The notes under the pieces: generated by a model
Told to the model about the DNA's origin: nothing
What the model saw: the letters and a program-made list of their open reading frames with translations, nothing else
Database searches by the model: none
Shown: piece after piece, positions 33,060 to 43,050 of the stretch
Numbering within the stretch: the first letter of the stretch is position 1
How the letters are laid out: every line of letters begins with the position of its first letter
Assembly (NCBI RefSeq): GCF_002135375.1
Contig: NZ_NEGH01000006.1
Coordinates: 135,730-199,729, forward strand
DNA: 64,000 nt
Reading direction: 5' to 3'
Source of the DNA: Acinetobacter sp. ANC 4558
GTDB taxonomy: Bacteria > Pseudomonadota > Gammaproteobacteria > Pseudomonadales > Moraxellaceae
Translations under genes and position numbers: made by a program

Positions 33060-34130
33060 ATGACGGCTTTAAAAAATGATCGTTTTTTACGTGCTTTGCT
33101 CGGTGAGCCTGTAGATACCACGCCAGTATGGATGATGCGACAAGCTGGCCGTTACTTACCAGAATATCGTGAAACTCGTGCTCAAGCTGGAGATTTTCTT
33201 TCCTTATGTAAAAATACAGAATTTGCATGTGAAGTGACCTTACAACCCCTTCGTCGATATGAATTGGATGCCGCAATTTTATTTTCTGATATTTTAACTA
33301 TCCCAGATGCTTTGGGTTTAGGTCTATATTTTGAAGTTGGTGAGGGACCTAAATTTCGTAAAACAATACGCACAGAACAAGATGTTGCAAATTTGCCAAA
33401 ATTTAATGCTAAATCAGATTTAGATTATGTGATGAATGCAGTTTCAACAATTCGCTCTGCATTAGCTGGACAAGTGCCTTTGATTGGTTTTTCTGGAAGT
33501 CCTTGGACATTAGCTACATATATGATTGAAGGCGGATCAAGTAAAGATTTCCGTTTTAGTAAACAAATGATGTATGCTCAGCCTGAAGTATTACATGCAC
33601 TTTTAGATCGATTAGCTGATGCTGTCATTGATTATTTAAATGCACAAATTGATGCAGGTGCCCAAGCAATACAAATTTTTGATAGTTGGGGGGGAGCACT
33701 AGCACATCGTGAATACCTTGAATTTTCATTAAAATATATGCATAAAATTGTCGCAGGATTACAACGAGAAAAAGATGGTCGTAAAATTCCTGTAATTTTA
33801 TTCACCAAAGGCGGTGGTCAGTGGCTTGAGCCAATGATTACAACTGGTGCTGATGCTTTTGGTTTAGATTGGACTACATCTTTAAATGTAGCACGTCAGA
33901 CAGTGAATGGTCGTGCAGCATTACAAGGGAATTTAGACCCAGCGACACTATACGGTTCTCATGAAAATATTGTTAAAGCCACAAAAGCAATGCTTGATGA
34001 TGCTTATGCAAATGGTGAAAAGACAGGCTACATTGCTAATTTAGGTCACGGAATTACGCAGTGGGTTGATCCAGTAAAACCAAAAGCATTTATCGATACT
34101 GTACATGAATATAGTGCGAAATATTTATAG
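33060..34130 (+). CDS. hemE: Uroporphyrinogen decarboxylase
   Basis: 356 aa, the full length for HemE, which removes four carboxyl groups from uroporphyrinogen III to give coproporphyrinogen III in haem synthesis. The signatures are '[16 protein letters not shown]' near residues 18-33 and '[17 protein letters not shown]' near 145-161. The catalytic Asp is in '[13 protein letters not shown]'. The ATG follows GATAGGAAAATAA, a modest ribosome site. A membrane protein gene follows after 9 bases. Confidence 0.97.
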   Translation: MTALKNDRFLRALLGEPVDTTPVWMMRQAGRYLPEYRETRAQAGDFLSLCKNTEFACEVTLQPLRRYELDAAILFSDILTIPDALGLGLYFEVGEGPKFRKTIRTEQDVANLPKFNAKSDLDYVMNAVSTIRSALAGQVPLIGFSGSPWTLATYMIEGGSSKDFRFSKQMMYAQPEVLHALLDRLADAVIDYLNAQIDAGAQAIQIFDSWGGALAHREYLEFSLKYMHKIVAGLQREKDGRKIPVILFTKGGGQWLEPMITTGADAFGLDWTTSLNVARQTVNGRAALQGNLDPATLYGSHENIVKATKAMLDDAYANGEKTGYIANLGHGITQWVDPVKPKAFIDTVHEYSAKYL

Positions 34131-34139
34131 GGAATTTCA

Positions 34140-34937
34140 GTGATTTTATTCCTAAAATCTTTAGGTGAATTTTCGTTTAAGGCAGCTTCGGCTGCCTTGT
34201 TTGGAATATTGCTACTGATTGCATTTATTCTAACATCAAGCATGGGAGACCATATGTACTATGGTTTCTACCGTTATGATTACTTATTATTTTATGCTTT
34301 AATCATTCAAGCGTGTTTACTTTATTGCAAATTAGAATCTTGGGCTGAAGCAAAAGTAATTGCTTTATTTCATGTTATGGCCATGATCATGGAAATTTTT
34401 CTAACTCATCCTGAAATTGGATCATGGCAATATCCCCAACCCGCCGTTTTTAAAATTTGTACAGTACCGTTATTTGCAGGTTTTATGTATTCCGCAGTGG
34501 GAAGTTTTTTTGCTAGATCTTTACGACTTTTCCAAGTTTCTATTCAATACTTACCAAGCTTTCCCAATATGCTCGCTTTAGCATTATGTTCATATATTAA
34601 TTTTATGTCGAAGTTTTTCATACCAGATATTCGATATTTTTTATTCGCATGGAGTATTTTAATTTTTTGGCCAACTAAAATTGGATTTTCTTTAAAACAT
34701 ATTCACATGAAATTACCCATGCTTCCAGTGATGTTTGTTTTAGCCTTTATTATTTGGATTGCTGAGAATATTAGTACATTTAATCAAATATGGTTATATC
34801 CAAGTCAAGTCGATGCATGGCATATGGTTGGGTGGGGTAAATTAGGTTCATGGTACCTTTTATTACTTTTAAGTTTAGTGCTTGTTTTAGGTATTCTAGG
34901 TCAACGTAAACCCAATGGTTTTTGGAAGTTATATTAA
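34140..34937 (+). CDS. DUF817 family membrane protein
   Basis: 265 aa with about eight hydrophobic helices. It resembles the DUF817/YoaT family: 'THPEIGSWQYPQPAVFKICTVPLFAGFMYSAVGSF' and 'WIAENISTFNQIWLYPSQVDAWHMV'. Function is unknown. It follows hemE by 9 bases and is probably co-transcribed, ending at a shared terminator with folE on the other strand. Confidence 0.8.
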   Translation: MILFLKSLGEFSFKAASAALFGILLLIAFILTSSMGDHMYYGFYRYDYLLFYALIIQACLLYCKLESWAEAKVIALFHVMAMIMEIFLTHPEIGSWQYPQPAVFKICTVPLFAGFMYSAVGSFFARSLRLFQVSIQYLPSFPNMLALALCSYINFMSKFFIPDIRYFLFAWSILIFWPTKIGFSLKHIHMKLPMLPVMFVLAFIIWIAENISTFNQIWLYPSQVDAWHMVGWGKLGSWYLLLLLSLVLVLGILGQRKPNGFWKLY

Positions 34938-34941
34938 ATAA

Positions 34942-34965
34942 AAAACCCCACTATTTGGGGTTTTA
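34942..34965. terminator. Bidirectional terminator between DUF817 and folE
   Basis: AAAACCCC / GGGGTTTT stem with an ACTATTT loop and T runs on both sides, between converging genes. Confidence 0.92.
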
Positions 34966-34980
34966 TTTTGATGAAAAATC

Positions 34981-35535
34981 TTAGTAACTTTCAGGCACAG
35001 CACTTAAAAATTCACGACGATCATCTTTATTGGTTTTAAAATCACCTAAAAAAGAAACTGTTCGTGTGGTTGATTCTTGTTTGCCTACACCACGCATCAT
35101 CATGCACATGTGAGCGGAGTCAATAACAACAGCAACACCTCGTGCTCCAGTCACCTCAGCAATAGCCTCAGCAATTTGTTGAGTCAAATTTTCTTGAATT
35201 TGTAAACGTCGCGCAAACATTTCAGTAATGCGGGCGAATTTAGATAGACCTAATACTTGACCTTCTGGTAAATAAGCAATATGAACTCGACCATAAAATG
35301 GCAGAAGATGATGTTCACATAAAGAATAAAATTCAATATTTTTAACTAAAACCATTTCATGATTATCAGAAGGGAAAACAGCATTGTTAGTAACTTCTGC
35401 TAATGACTGATTATATCCTGAAGTTAAATATGAAAAAGCTTTAGCAGCACGCATCGGCGTATCTTTCAAACCTGGACGATGAAGATCTTCGCCAACGGCA
35501 GTTAGGATATTTGCGTAGGATTGCTGCATAGACAT
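34981..35535 (-). CDS. folE: GTP cyclohydrolase I (FolE type)
   Basis: 184 aa, converting GTP to dihydroneopterin triphosphate, the first step of folate synthesis. The zinc ligands lie in '[10 protein letters not shown]' and in '[10 protein letters not shown]'. '[13 protein letters not shown]' is the typical C-terminal block. The length fits the bacterial enzyme. It is upstream of a convergent terminator and about 95 bases from the Smr gene, so probably a separate unit. Confidence 0.96.
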   Translation of the reverse strand: MSMQQSYANILTAVGEDLHRPGLKDTPMRAAKAFSYLTSGYNQSLAEVTNNAVFPSDNHEMVLVKNIEFYSLCEHHLLPFYGRVHIAYLPEGQVLGLSKFARITEMFARRLQIQENLTQQIAEAIAEVTGARGVAVVIDSAHMCMMMRGVGKQESTTRTVSFLGDFKTNKDDRREFLSAVPESY

Positions 35536-35630
35536 AAGAGGTGTTCACTTACACTTGATAGATTGAACAAGGACGGCATTGTAGCAGAAAACTAGCAAAA
35601 TGCCCCTGTTATGGAAGAAAATTCCGATGA

Positions 35631-36320
35631 TTACTTAGACTTTGGATTTTTTTCTGTGCGTTTAAGCAGAACTAAAACGGCACCAGTTCCCCCTTGCTTT
35701 TCAGGGGCACTCACAAAAGCTAAAACATCGCGGTGTTGGCGTAACCAGCTATTTACATAGGTTTTTAAGATTGCATCAGGACCTTTCCCATGAACAATTT
35801 TAAGTACATTTTGGTTTTCATCTTTTGCAATTTGAATAATTTGGAGAACAGCTGTACGTGCTTCTTCAATGGTGCAACCATGTAAATCTACTGCTTCAAA
35901 CCAACGTAGATTACCTGCTTTTAAATCTTCAAAGACTCTATGCTGTAAGGTAGCAATGCGATAACTCAAAGCAACCTGACTACCCACTGGATTAAGCATG
36001 GCTTGAGTATCAGATAATTCCGTATCATCAGTTTGCATGGGTCCAATTGCAGCAGCACGTTTGGCAAGAACTTGAGCATTCGGTTTTTTCTTGACTGATT
36101 TTTCAAATTTCGCAATATTGCTAGTCTCCATTTTTTGGACCCCTTGCATTTGTTTACGAAATAAATCGGCATCATCTTCTTCATTTTCTAGAGGTGTCGC
36201 CTGAGATTTCTGCTTAGACTGTTGTTCGAGTGCAGAAGAATGAGGATTGGTGATTTGCTTTTTAAAGGCTTTTAATAAATTAAATTGATCTTTAGAAAGT
36301 GAAGAATCGGACTTACTCAT
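35631..36320 (-). CDS. Smr/MutS2-domain protein
   Basis: 229 aa. The N-terminal half is polar and probably disordered. The C-terminal Smr domain (about 135-222) has 'VDLHGCTIEEARTAVLQII' and the 'KIVHGKG' loop, followed by 'LRQHRDVLAFVSAPEKQGGTGAVLVLLK'. This is the SmrA/YdaL type of stand-alone Smr endonuclease. Related proteins cleave mRNA at stalled ribosomes (SmrB) or branched DNA; which applies here is unknown. Confidence 0.9.
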   Translation of the reverse strand: MSKSDSSLSKDQFNLLKAFKKQITNPHSSALEQQSKQKSQATPLENEEDDADLFRKQMQGVQKMETSNIAKFEKSVKKKPNAQVLAKRAAAIGPMQTDDTELSDTQAMLNPVGSQVALSYRIATLQHRVFEDLKAGNLRWFEAVDLHGCTIEEARTAVLQIIQIAKDENQNVLKIVHGKGPDAILKTYVNSWLRQHRDVLAFVSAPEKQGGTGAVLVLLKRTEKNPKSK

Positions 36321-36678
36321 AGTTTAAACGAATATCGATTTCAAAGAATTAGGCAATAATTATAGTCTGAAATATAAAGAATTTGAACAGTGTAAAATTG
36401 ATTTGATTTTATGCTCTTTGTTGATTCCATTGCCTAGATTAAATAAGAAGAAAATATTTTGGTACGCATGAGTTTTGAAAATATAATAAATTAAATCGAT
36501 TATATTGAATAATAATATTGGCTTAGCTCTAGTATTTGTTGAACTTTTATAGTAAGTCTAATAATTAAATTTATGATATTCCAATTTAATTTGTATTTAT
36601 TTACATTTGAAATAACACCAGTGATGGAATAAATGAAATTTATGTGTCAGATGTTGTGATCGTTAGAGGAATATAGAA
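36321..36678. other. Intergenic region, no feature recognised
   Basis: About 360 AT-rich bases between divergent genes. I found no ORF with a ribosome site and no strong hairpin; it presumably holds the promoters of both flanking genes. Confidence 0.5.
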
Positions 36679-37233
36679 TTGCTTACACAATCAGATTTAA
36701 TTTTTAATCAAGAGTTAGCTGCATGGGTACAGGCGGTAGGATCTGTTGTAGCAATTTTTGTTGCGATTGTTATTCCGCTATATTTAAATTACTTAGAGAA
36801 GAAAAATACGAAGAAAATGTTGGAAACACAAAAACAAAAATATTTTGTGATTTTATTTCCAAGCCTTTATCGTATTCGTAGATATAGTTTTGATTTTATG
36901 CAACAAATTAAAAATCATGAAAATAATGCTGAAAATATTATGCATACATTAGACAGTTTGTACTTAAATCTTATTCCTGTATTTTCTAATGAATTACATA
37001 TTTTTGTACATAGTCAGATTTATGATGAAGATTTAAACCAATTGGCATTTGAGTTTTTCTATTGTGAGGAAATTTTACAGCAGCATTTAAACCAACCAGT
37101 GGATCAGAAAAAGAAACAACATCAAGATCAAATTGTTTCGCATACTCAAAGGGCATATGAGTTATGTGAAAAAATTATAAAAAAGAACGAAAAGGAATAT
37201 ATTGATTTAGCGCAAGACGAAAAGCTGAATTAA
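36679..37233 (+). CDS. Membrane-anchored hypothetical protein
   Basis: 184 aa from a TTG at 36679, supported by AGAGGA 8 bases upstream. One membrane helix lies near residues 15-36 ('VQAVGSVVAIFVAIVIPLYLNYL'), followed by a soluble helical domain with many Lys, Gln and Glu residues. This architecture (N-terminal anchor, cytosolic helical tail) is common among unclassified Acinetobacter proteins. No function is inferred. Confidence 0.65.
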   Translation: MLTQSDLIFNQELAAWVQAVGSVVAIFVAIVIPLYLNYLEKKNTKKMLETQKQKYFVILFPSLYRIRRYSFDFMQQIKNHENNAENIMHTLDSLYLNLIPVFSNELHIFVHSQIYDEDLNQLAFEFFYCEEILQQHLNQPVDQKKKQHQDQIVSHTQRAYELCEKIIKKNEKEYIDLAQDEKLN

Positions 37234-37302
37234 TGGGTGGAGCTAAAAAATATGTGTATATCATGATTATTTAATTTAGTAATCATGGTATAAATCATTA
37301 TT

Positions 37303-37509
37303 TTAGAAATAAGCTTGAATTTTATGATAATGAATTCCAAGCATAAAAAATAAGAAAAAGATGACACAACTTCGTATTGAGTTTTTCAAAGAAATTAAGT
37401 TGAAATTAACATATAAATCACAAATAGATAAAGCTAAGCTGAATAATGTCAAAGTTCCAAAGAGCAATACATAAAACTTCAAAAAAGTATTAAATTGAAA
37501 TAACTTCAT
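37303..37509 (-). CDS. Possible small membrane protein
   Basis: 68 aa from the ATG at 37509. Two hydrophobic segments ('FYVLLFGTLTLFSLALSI' and 'CVIFFLFFMLGIHY') would give a two-helix protein. The ribosome site is not strong, and the region is AT-rich, so chance is possible. No family recognised. Confidence 0.35.
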   Translation of the reverse strand: MKLFQFNTFLKFYVLLFGTLTLFSLALSICDLYVNFNLISLKNSIRSCVIFFLFFMLGIHYHKIQAYF

Positions 37510-37559
37510 ATTTAGGTATGTACTTATATTTATTCGACGAATCAATAATTTTATGATTA

Positions 37560-37597
37560 AAAGAAACTCAATTTTACATAATAAATTGAGTTTCTTT
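37560..37597 (-). terminator. Terminator of the trp genes
   Basis: AAAGAAACTCAATTT and its exact complement (15-bp stem) with an 8-base loop, 9 bases after the trpC stop on the minus strand. Confidence 0.85.
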
Positions 37598-37605
37598 GGA
37601 ACAGT

Positions 37606-38412
37606 TTAATATACTTGCGGCTGACCAAATAATGCCGTAAATGCATGATCTGGTCTTGGTTGTTTCATAAAACTCTCACCCACGAGAAAACTATGAATAT
37701 CATTTTCTTGCATCATTTGAACATCATTTGGTGTTGCAATACCACTTTCAGTAATTAAAACACGTGAAGGATCAAGTAGTTTTTTTAAACGAATGGATGT
37801 ATTTAAATCGACATCAAATGTTTTTAAATTACGATTATTGACACCCAGTAAACAGCGTTCTGAGAGTTGTAGTGCACGCTCAAGTTCATTTTCATCATGG
37901 ACTTCAACTAAAACGTCAAGTTGATATTCGAATGCAGTTTTAGACATTTCTTCTAATTGTTGATCAGAAAGACATGAAACAATTAAAAGAATACAGTCAG
38001 CTTGTATTGCACGTGCTTCAATCACGCCATAAGGATCAATTAAAAAATCTTTACGGAGTGCTGGTAACGTGCAGTTTGAGCGAGCTAGAGAAATATTTTC
38101 ATCGGCACCTTGAAAAAAATCGACATCTGTTAGGACAGATAAACATGCAGCACCCGCAGTTTCATATTGTTCTGCAATTTCAGTCGGATTAAAATTTTCT
38201 CGAATTACCCCTTTAGATGGAGATGCTTTTTTTATTTCAGCAATCACACCAGGTTGTTTCGATAAAAGAGACTGAGCAAAATGACGAATAGGAGAGGCTG
38301 CATGAGCAAGCTCTTCTATATCTTTATAGCTACGTTGCTTTAAACGAGTCGCAAATTCTTCTTTTTTACGCTCAATGATTTTACCTAAAATCGTATTTTC
38401 GATAGTGTTCAT
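37606..38412 (-). CDS. trpC: Indole-3-glycerol phosphate synthase
   Basis: 268 aa, a TIM barrel that closes the indole ring from CdRP in tryptophan synthesis. The catalytic Lys and Glu lie in 'VIAEIKKASPSKGVIRENF' and 'LVEVHDENEL'. 'LLGVNNRNLKTF' and 'ITESGIATPNDV' are the phosphate-binding blocks. It is the last gene of the trpG-trpD-trpC unit, 16 bases after trpD. It is a monofunctional protein, not fused to TrpF. Confidence 0.96.
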   Translation of the reverse strand: MNTIENTILGKIIERKKEEFATRLKQRSYKDIEELAHAASPIRHFAQSLLSKQPGVIAEIKKASPSKGVIRENFNPTEIAEQYETAGAACLSVLTDVDFFQGADENISLARSNCTLPALRKDFLIDPYGVIEARAIQADCILLIVSCLSDQQLEEMSKTAFEYQLDVLVEVHDENELERALQLSERCLLGVNNRNLKTFDVDLNTSIRLKKLLDPSRVLITESGIATPNDVQMMQENDIHSFLVGESFMKQPRPDHAFTALFGQPQVY

Positions 38413-38428
38413 GATCTTATTTCTACCC

Positions 38429-39475
38429 TTATACTTCGTATGTTTTTAAGGTTTTGGTAAACTCAGATAAAATTCCCATTTTTTCTAAAGCTTGACCACC
38501 ATAAATAATGTCGTGGGCTAACGCAACACCTTGTTTATACGTTGTTGTTAGACCTGAAACATACAAAGCTGCACCTGCATTAAGTGCAATAATATTGGCA
38601 GCTTTTTCTCCTTTTTCCGATTTCTTTTTACCCAAAGCATCTTTAATGAGTGCAAGACTTTCTGCTGGGCTATCAATAGATAATCCAGTTAAAGTTTGAG
38701 ACTCAATATCGACTGCTTCAGGGGTAATGATCCATTCGCTAATTTCACCATTTTTTAATTCAGCAACATAAGTTGCAGATGCTAGGCTAATTTCATCTAA
38801 ACCATCTTTTGAATGTACAACCATGACATGTTCAGCATCAAGTTGTTTAAGAACTTCCGCGATTGGGCGACATAATTCATTAGAAAATACACCAATTACA
38901 AAGCGTTTTACGCCAGCCGGATTCGTAAGCGGGCCGAGTAAATTAAATAAAGTGCGAATTCCTAATTCTTTTCGAGGCCCTGCAGCATATTTCATTGCTT
39001 TGTGGTGATTGGGTGCAAATAAAAAGCCAATACCCAGTTCACGAATACAACGTTCAGTTTGTTGCATATTTAGCTCTAAACTAATTCCTGCCTGTTCAAG
39101 TAAATCGGATGAACCTGATTTTCCAGAAACACCTCGGCCCCCATGTTTCGCAATGGTAGCACCTGCAGCAGAAACAACAAAAGCAGAAGCTGTTGAAACA
39201 TTAAATAAGTTTTGACCATCTCCACCAGTACCAACGATATCGACTAAATTAGGAATATCGCTGACATCAATATTAATGGCAAGTTCACGCATCACGCGTG
39301 CAGCAGCAGTAATTTCATCAATACTTTCACCTTTTAGGCGAAGTCCCATCATTAATGCACCAATCTGTGCATCTGTCGCTTCACCTGACATAATGCTACG
39401 CATGACATCTTCCATTTGAGACTGCGTCAGATGAATATTTTTTGTAATATGACTTAAAGCTTGTTGAATATTCAT
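38429..39475 (-). CDS. trpD: Anthranilate phosphoribosyltransferase
   Basis: 348 aa from the ATG at 39475, preferred over a GTG nine bases earlier because an AAGTGA ribosome site fits it. It transfers the phosphoribosyl group of PRPP to anthranilate. '[22 protein letters not shown]' carries the GTGGD PRPP motif and '[18 protein letters not shown]' the anthranilate loop. '[12 protein letters not shown]' is also present. It begins about 10 bases after trpG. Confidence 0.96.
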   Translation of the reverse strand: MNIQQALSHITKNIHLTQSQMEDVMRSIMSGEATDAQIGALMMGLRLKGESIDEITAAARVMRELAINIDVSDIPNLVDIVGTGGDGQNLFNVSTASAFVVSAAGATIAKHGGRGVSGKSGSSDLLEQAGISLELNMQQTERCIRELGIGFLFAPNHHKAMKYAAGPRKELGIRTLFNLLGPLTNPAGVKRFVIGVFSNELCRPIAEVLKQLDAEHVMVVHSKDGLDEISLASATYVAELKNGEISEWIITPEAVDIESQTLTGLSIDSPAESLALIKDALGKKKSEKGEKAANIIALNAGAALYVSGLTTTYKQGVALAHDIIYGGQALEKMGILSEFTKTLKTYEV

Positions 39476-39484
39476 ATGGTTCAC

Positions 39485-40069
39485 TTATGCATAAATTTCT
39501 AAGAAGTTTTTGAATATTTGATGGCCATGTTGACTCAGAATAGATTCAGGATGAAATTGCACACCTTCAATAGGTAATGTCTTATGTTTAACACCCATAA
39601 TTTCTTCTAGAGAGCCATCGGTTTCATTGGTCCAACATGTCACTTCTAAGCATTCTGGCAATGTTGTTTGATCAATCACTAAGGAATGATAACGTGTTGC
39701 AGAAAATGGAGAAGGCAAGTTACTGAAAATTCCTTTGTTGCTGTGATACATATCAGATAATCGACCATGCATCACTTTTTTAGCACGAATAATATCACCA
39801 CCAAATGCCTGCCCGATACTTTGATGGCCAAGACAAACGCCAAGTAATGGGATTTTTCCAGCAAAGGTTTGGATTGCAGGAATTGAAATACCAGCTTCTG
39901 ATGGAGAGCAAGGACCAGGACCAATGACCAAATACTTCGGTTGCCATCGTTCTATGTCATCCAATGTGACGGCATCATTACGAACTACTTTTACATCTTG
40001 ATTTAACTCGCCAAAATATTGAACGATGTTATAAGTAAAAGAGTCATAGTTGTCGATCATTAGAAGCAT
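39485..40069 (-). CDS. trpG: Anthranilate/aminodeoxychorismate synthase glutamine amidotransferase subunit
   Basis: 194-aa class I amidotransferase supplying ammonia for anthranilate (and possibly p-aminobenzoate) synthesis. The catalytic Cys is in '[11 protein letters not shown]', and the His/Glu pair in '[14 protein letters not shown]'. '[13 protein letters not shown]' is the conserved oxyanion region. It heads the trpGDC unit. trpE is not adjacent, as in Acinetobacter and Pseudomonas, where it lies elsewhere. Confidence 0.94.
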   Translation of the reverse strand: MLLMIDNYDSFTYNIVQYFGELNQDVKVVRNDAVTLDDIERWQPKYLVIGPGPCSPSEAGISIPAIQTFAGKIPLLGVCLGHQSIGQAFGGDIIRAKKVMHGRLSDMYHSNKGIFSNLPSPFSATRYHSLVIDQTTLPECLEVTCWTNETDGSLEEIMGVKHKTLPIEGVQFHPESILSQHGHQIFKNFLEIYA

Positions 40070-40179
40070 TTTTAGCTTAACCTTTTGAAATTTAGATCAT
40101 AATTTAAAGCATTATAGCAGGTTGCCCGTTATGTTCCTCGTTTTGAATAAAGTGCATACTTTACAAGTAGACATAAAAA

Positions 40180-40198
40180 AGCCTGCTATGAACAGGCT
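40180..40198 (-). terminator. Terminator overlapping the end of the AlpA-like gene
   Basis: AGCCTG / CAGGCT stem around a TTCATAG loop, with TTTTTT following on the minus strand. The TAG stop codon of the AlpA-like gene lies inside the hairpin. Confidence 0.8.
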
Positions 40199-40389
40199 AC
40201 TATACCATTTTTAGGCTTGTATTTTTCAACCTCTTTTTTAACAGTTGACTTATACCCCCAAACCTCTTTTTCACTTAGTCGTATGCTCTTAGGAATTTGA
40301 CTATTTTTAAGCATTTTATAAAATGTGGTTTTTTCAGCTACGAATAATGAAATTACTTCACTCGCTCGAGCTCTGCGATCAATTTCCAT
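40186..40389 (-). CDS. AlpA-like helix-turn-helix regulator, probable island remnant
   Basis: 67 aa from the ATG at 40389. It has an AlpA/excisionase-type winged HTH: 'ASEVISLFVAEKTTFYKML' for the HTH, then 'IPKSIRLSEKEVWGYKSTV' for the wing. Members regulate prophage or island excision. It stands alone with no integrase or phage genes, beside a decayed transposase. It is probably a leftover of an excised or eroded element. The bases around its start (TTGTTGATGGA) match those of the AlpA-like gene at 63543-63749. Confidence 0.6.
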   Translation of the reverse strand: MEIDRRARASEVISLFVAEKTTFYKMLKNSQIPKSIRLSEKEVWGYKSTVKKEVEKYKPKNGIVACS

Positions 40390-40492
40390 CAACAAACCGT
40401 TTTAAACTCTTTTTTTCTATACATGCATTGATTTACCCACTCAGTAATTTTAGTCAGACCCAATACTGTAATTATATATTATTTAGGATAAA

Positions 40493-40860
40493 TCAATTTC
40501 TTATATGAGATTGATTAATATTTCCTAGTAGTAGCCAAATAAAAATATAGACTAAAACAACTGAGTTTTTATGGTTCTGTTTTTGCTTATCATATCGAGT
40601 TGCAATCTCTCTGAAATACTTTAATCTGGTAAATGTATTTTCAATTAAGTGTCTCATTTTATATAAACATTAATTCATATAATTACTAATCGATTGTATT
40701 CTAGAATTCTGCGGAATATGTGCTTTAGCTGTTATTTTTTCTATCAATTTTCTCCGTATTTTTAAGCCCTATCTTTTATTAGTACAAAATCATCAGTATT
40801 TATTATGCCTATTTGTTTAACCAATATTTTTAATAGATGGTGATTAATTCTATTGAAATA
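40493..40860 (-). pseudogene. Decayed IS5-family transposase, C-terminal remnant
   Basis: Reading the minus strand from about 40768 to 40493 gives 'KLIEKITAKAHIPQ', then an in-frame stop, then 'LYKMRHLIENTFTRLKYF' and 'REIATRYDKQKQN', then 'IFIWLLLGN'. This is the unmistakable C-terminus of an IS5/IS427-type DDE transposase, whose catalytic Glu lies in 'RHLIEN'. A frameshift near 40765 joins it to 'NTDDFVLIKDRA' in another frame, which extends the remnant to about 40860. The N-terminal half is gone and no terminal inverted repeats were found. Confidence 0.75.
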
Positions 40861-40904
40861 TTTGATTGTTATTTTGTAAATATTGTTAATGTTTGGTAAA
40901 TAAG

Positions 40905-42515
40905 ATGACTGTGCGTTTTTTAAAAATGAAAACTCTGACGATCTCATTAGCGTGTATTGGGATTTTAGGTTTAACAGGTTGCAATGATGATAATGATAAA
41001 AAAGTGATTCAAGTGCCTGAACCTATCGAAAAAGGTGCGTGGAGTACTGGTGATTTACATGTGCATACAATTCAATCGGATGATGCACAAGTAAAATTAG
41101 CCGATGTTTTAGATTTAGCCTTAAATAAATACAGTCTAGATTGGATGCTTTTATCAAATCATTTACGTCTTGAAAAACGTGATCATGAAGGCAATGATTT
41201 AATAAATGGGTCTATTGCATTTTCTCAAGGAATGAAAGAGTTTGAAGTTCCATATATTGATTCATTAATCAAAAATGGTAAGTATCCGAATAAAACGGTT
41301 TATTCTGCTTTTGAGTGGGATATGCCAACGCATGATCATGTGAATATTGGTATTGGTATAGAGAACCAAAATAATTCTAAAAATTTAAAAGCAGTAGAAG
41401 AGTTTGAATATCTTTTTACCAATAAAGATAAAAAATATTTTAGTAATGACATTCTAAGTAAATATAGTGAAGGGGATCGTGCATTTAGTTCACATGCAGA
41501 TTCGGTAAAAGCTTTAAAGTGGATTAAAACTAATTATCCTAATAGTTATATGATTCTTAATCATCCATCTCGTGGGGTGGGAAAATATTCACCAGCTCAA
41601 ATTCGTGAATTACATGATACTGCGCCAGATATTTTTTACATGATTGAAGGGATGATTGGGAATCAGATGGAGCCTAATCGTGGTGGTTATGAGACTGCCT
41701 ATATAGATGATAATTTAGTAAACCGTAGTTATGGCGGTGTAGATTACTACGTTGCTAAGGTTGGTGGGCTTTGGGATTCGTTGCTGGGCGAAGGGCGTCA
41801 TATTTGGAATATAGCAAACTCCGATTATCACTTTACAGTGGGAAGTGGAAAGTATACGAGTGGTTATGCACCTGGTGAATATTCAAAAACATATTTATGG
41901 AAAAATGGAAATAGCCTAGCTGATGTGGTCAAAGGGCTTAAAGATGGACGTTCATTTGGTGTTTATGGCGATCTCATCAATGCTTTAGATTTTAATGTCA
42001 ATGTGAATAATAAAACATATTCAATGGGGCAGACCTTAACAACAACAAAAGGTGATAATGTTACAGTCACCATTAAATTTAAAAGCCCAGAATATAATAA
42101 TGAGCAATTCCCATTTAATAGTGGTAATTCGGCAAATAGTAAACCAAAAGTTGATCATGTAGATTTAATTGTGGGTGATGTTGTTCCAAAATATGAAGCA
42201 AATTCTTCAAATTATAATAACGCAAAAAATTCAACAACAAAGGTTTTAGCACGATTTACGTCCAAAGACTGGAAGACTGATGCCAATGGATTTAATGTCA
42301 TCACTTATAAAATGAAGTTAGATAAAAACCAATACCTTCGTTTACGTGGGACAAATTTAGGTGTAGATGTGGAAGGTGAAACGAAAAATGGTGAGCCACT
42401 TATTGATTTGAAAAATGAAACTGTTGATCATCAGCAGCGTTTTAATGAAATCAATAAACGTAATTATGCAGATTTATGGTTCTATTCAAACCCAATTTTC
42501 TTAAATGTTAAATAA
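40905..42515 (+). CDS. PHP-domain lipoprotein (CehA/McbA-like phosphoesterase family)
   Basis: 536 aa. The signal peptide ends in a lipobox LTGC (Cys26), so it is a predicted lipoprotein. The PHP domain starts with 'GDLHVHTIQSDD' near residue 52, and further metal ligands are visible in 'LLSNHLRLEKRDHEG', 'AFEWDMPTHDHV' and 'NSDYHFTV'. A C-terminal beta-rich domain follows. PHP proteins of this type hydrolyse phosphodiesters or carbamates; the substrate is unknown. The start is uncertain: TTG at 40893 and ATG at 40926 are alternatives. It lies next to the transposase remnant and may have been brought in with it. Confidence 0.82.
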   Translation: MTVRFLKMKTLTISLACIGILGLTGCNDDNDKKVIQVPEPIEKGAWSTGDLHVHTIQSDDAQVKLADVLDLALNKYSLDWMLLSNHLRLEKRDHEGNDLINGSIAFSQGMKEFEVPYIDSLIKNGKYPNKTVYSAFEWDMPTHDHVNIGIGIENQNNSKNLKAVEEFEYLFTNKDKKYFSNDILSKYSEGDRAFSSHADSVKALKWIKTNYPNSYMILNHPSRGVGKYSPAQIRELHDTAPDIFYMIEGMIGNQMEPNRGGYETAYIDDNLVNRSYGGVDYYVAKVGGLWDSLLGEGRHIWNIANSDYHFTVGSGKYTSGYAPGEYSKTYLWKNGNSLADVVKGLKDGRSFGVYGDLINALDFNVNVNNKTYSMGQTLTTTKGDNVTVTIKFKSPEYNNEQFPFNSGNSANSKPKVDHVDLIVGDVVPKYEANSSNYNNAKNSTTKVLARFTSKDWKTDANGFNVITYKMKLDKNQYLRLRGTNLGVDVEGETKNGEPLIDLKNETVDHQQRFNEINKRNYADLWFYSNPIFLNVK

Positions 42516-42522
42516 GATGTCA

Positions 42523-42558
42523 CGATATAAAAAGCACCTGAGGGTGCTTTTTATATCG
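42523..42558 (+). terminator. Terminator of the PHP lipoprotein gene
   Basis: 16-bp perfect stem (CGATATAAAAAGCACC and complement) with a TGAG loop and TTTTT within the 3' arm, 8 bases after the stop. Confidence 0.92.
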
Positions 42559-43050
42559 AGGTTAAGTTATAGAAGAAATACTGTTTTTGGCATTAAATAG
42601 TAAGTATTCGTCATACGTAACGTTGAAAGAAAAATAGGTTATCGCTATGGCATTATTTCTACGCGATCTCGGTTAATGTATGTTTAGCTGATTAGATTGA
42701 TTTAATATAAAAATAATGCTATAATTTCAAATGATTGAATATCATACACATTGCCGAAGTGAGTGCAATATTGAAATTATATATAAATTTAGAAGATGTA
42801 TTGTTAAATTCAAGTCATTAAACCGAATATGAACCGCATCCTACAGATTTTAAAAATCAACAATTATATGTAATCTATTCAATCAGGTTAAAGTAGTTAA
42901 AATACTTAATATTGTTAAATATATGCTAATGTAAAATCGTAAATTTAATTGTAGGCGAGAGCCTCTCTATATCAGTGTTCAGTCCTCTCTACTGGTTTTA
43001 TTGGTTAATTATTACTCTGTTTTGCAAAAGCTCAATGAAATGAGTGAAAA
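42559..43050. other. Intergenic region upstream of a small ORF
   Basis: About 490 AT-rich bases without a gene. A less AT-rich stretch near 42953-42995 ('GGCGAGAGCCTCTC...') could be a structured leader of the ORF at 43051, but I cannot assign it to a known RNA family. Confidence 0.4.

Noticed and set aside
40762..40947. 61-aa minus-strand frame read as a gene
   Set aside because: Its end matches the middle of the decayed transposase in a shifted frame, so it belongs to the pseudogene, and its start lies in the PHP gene region.
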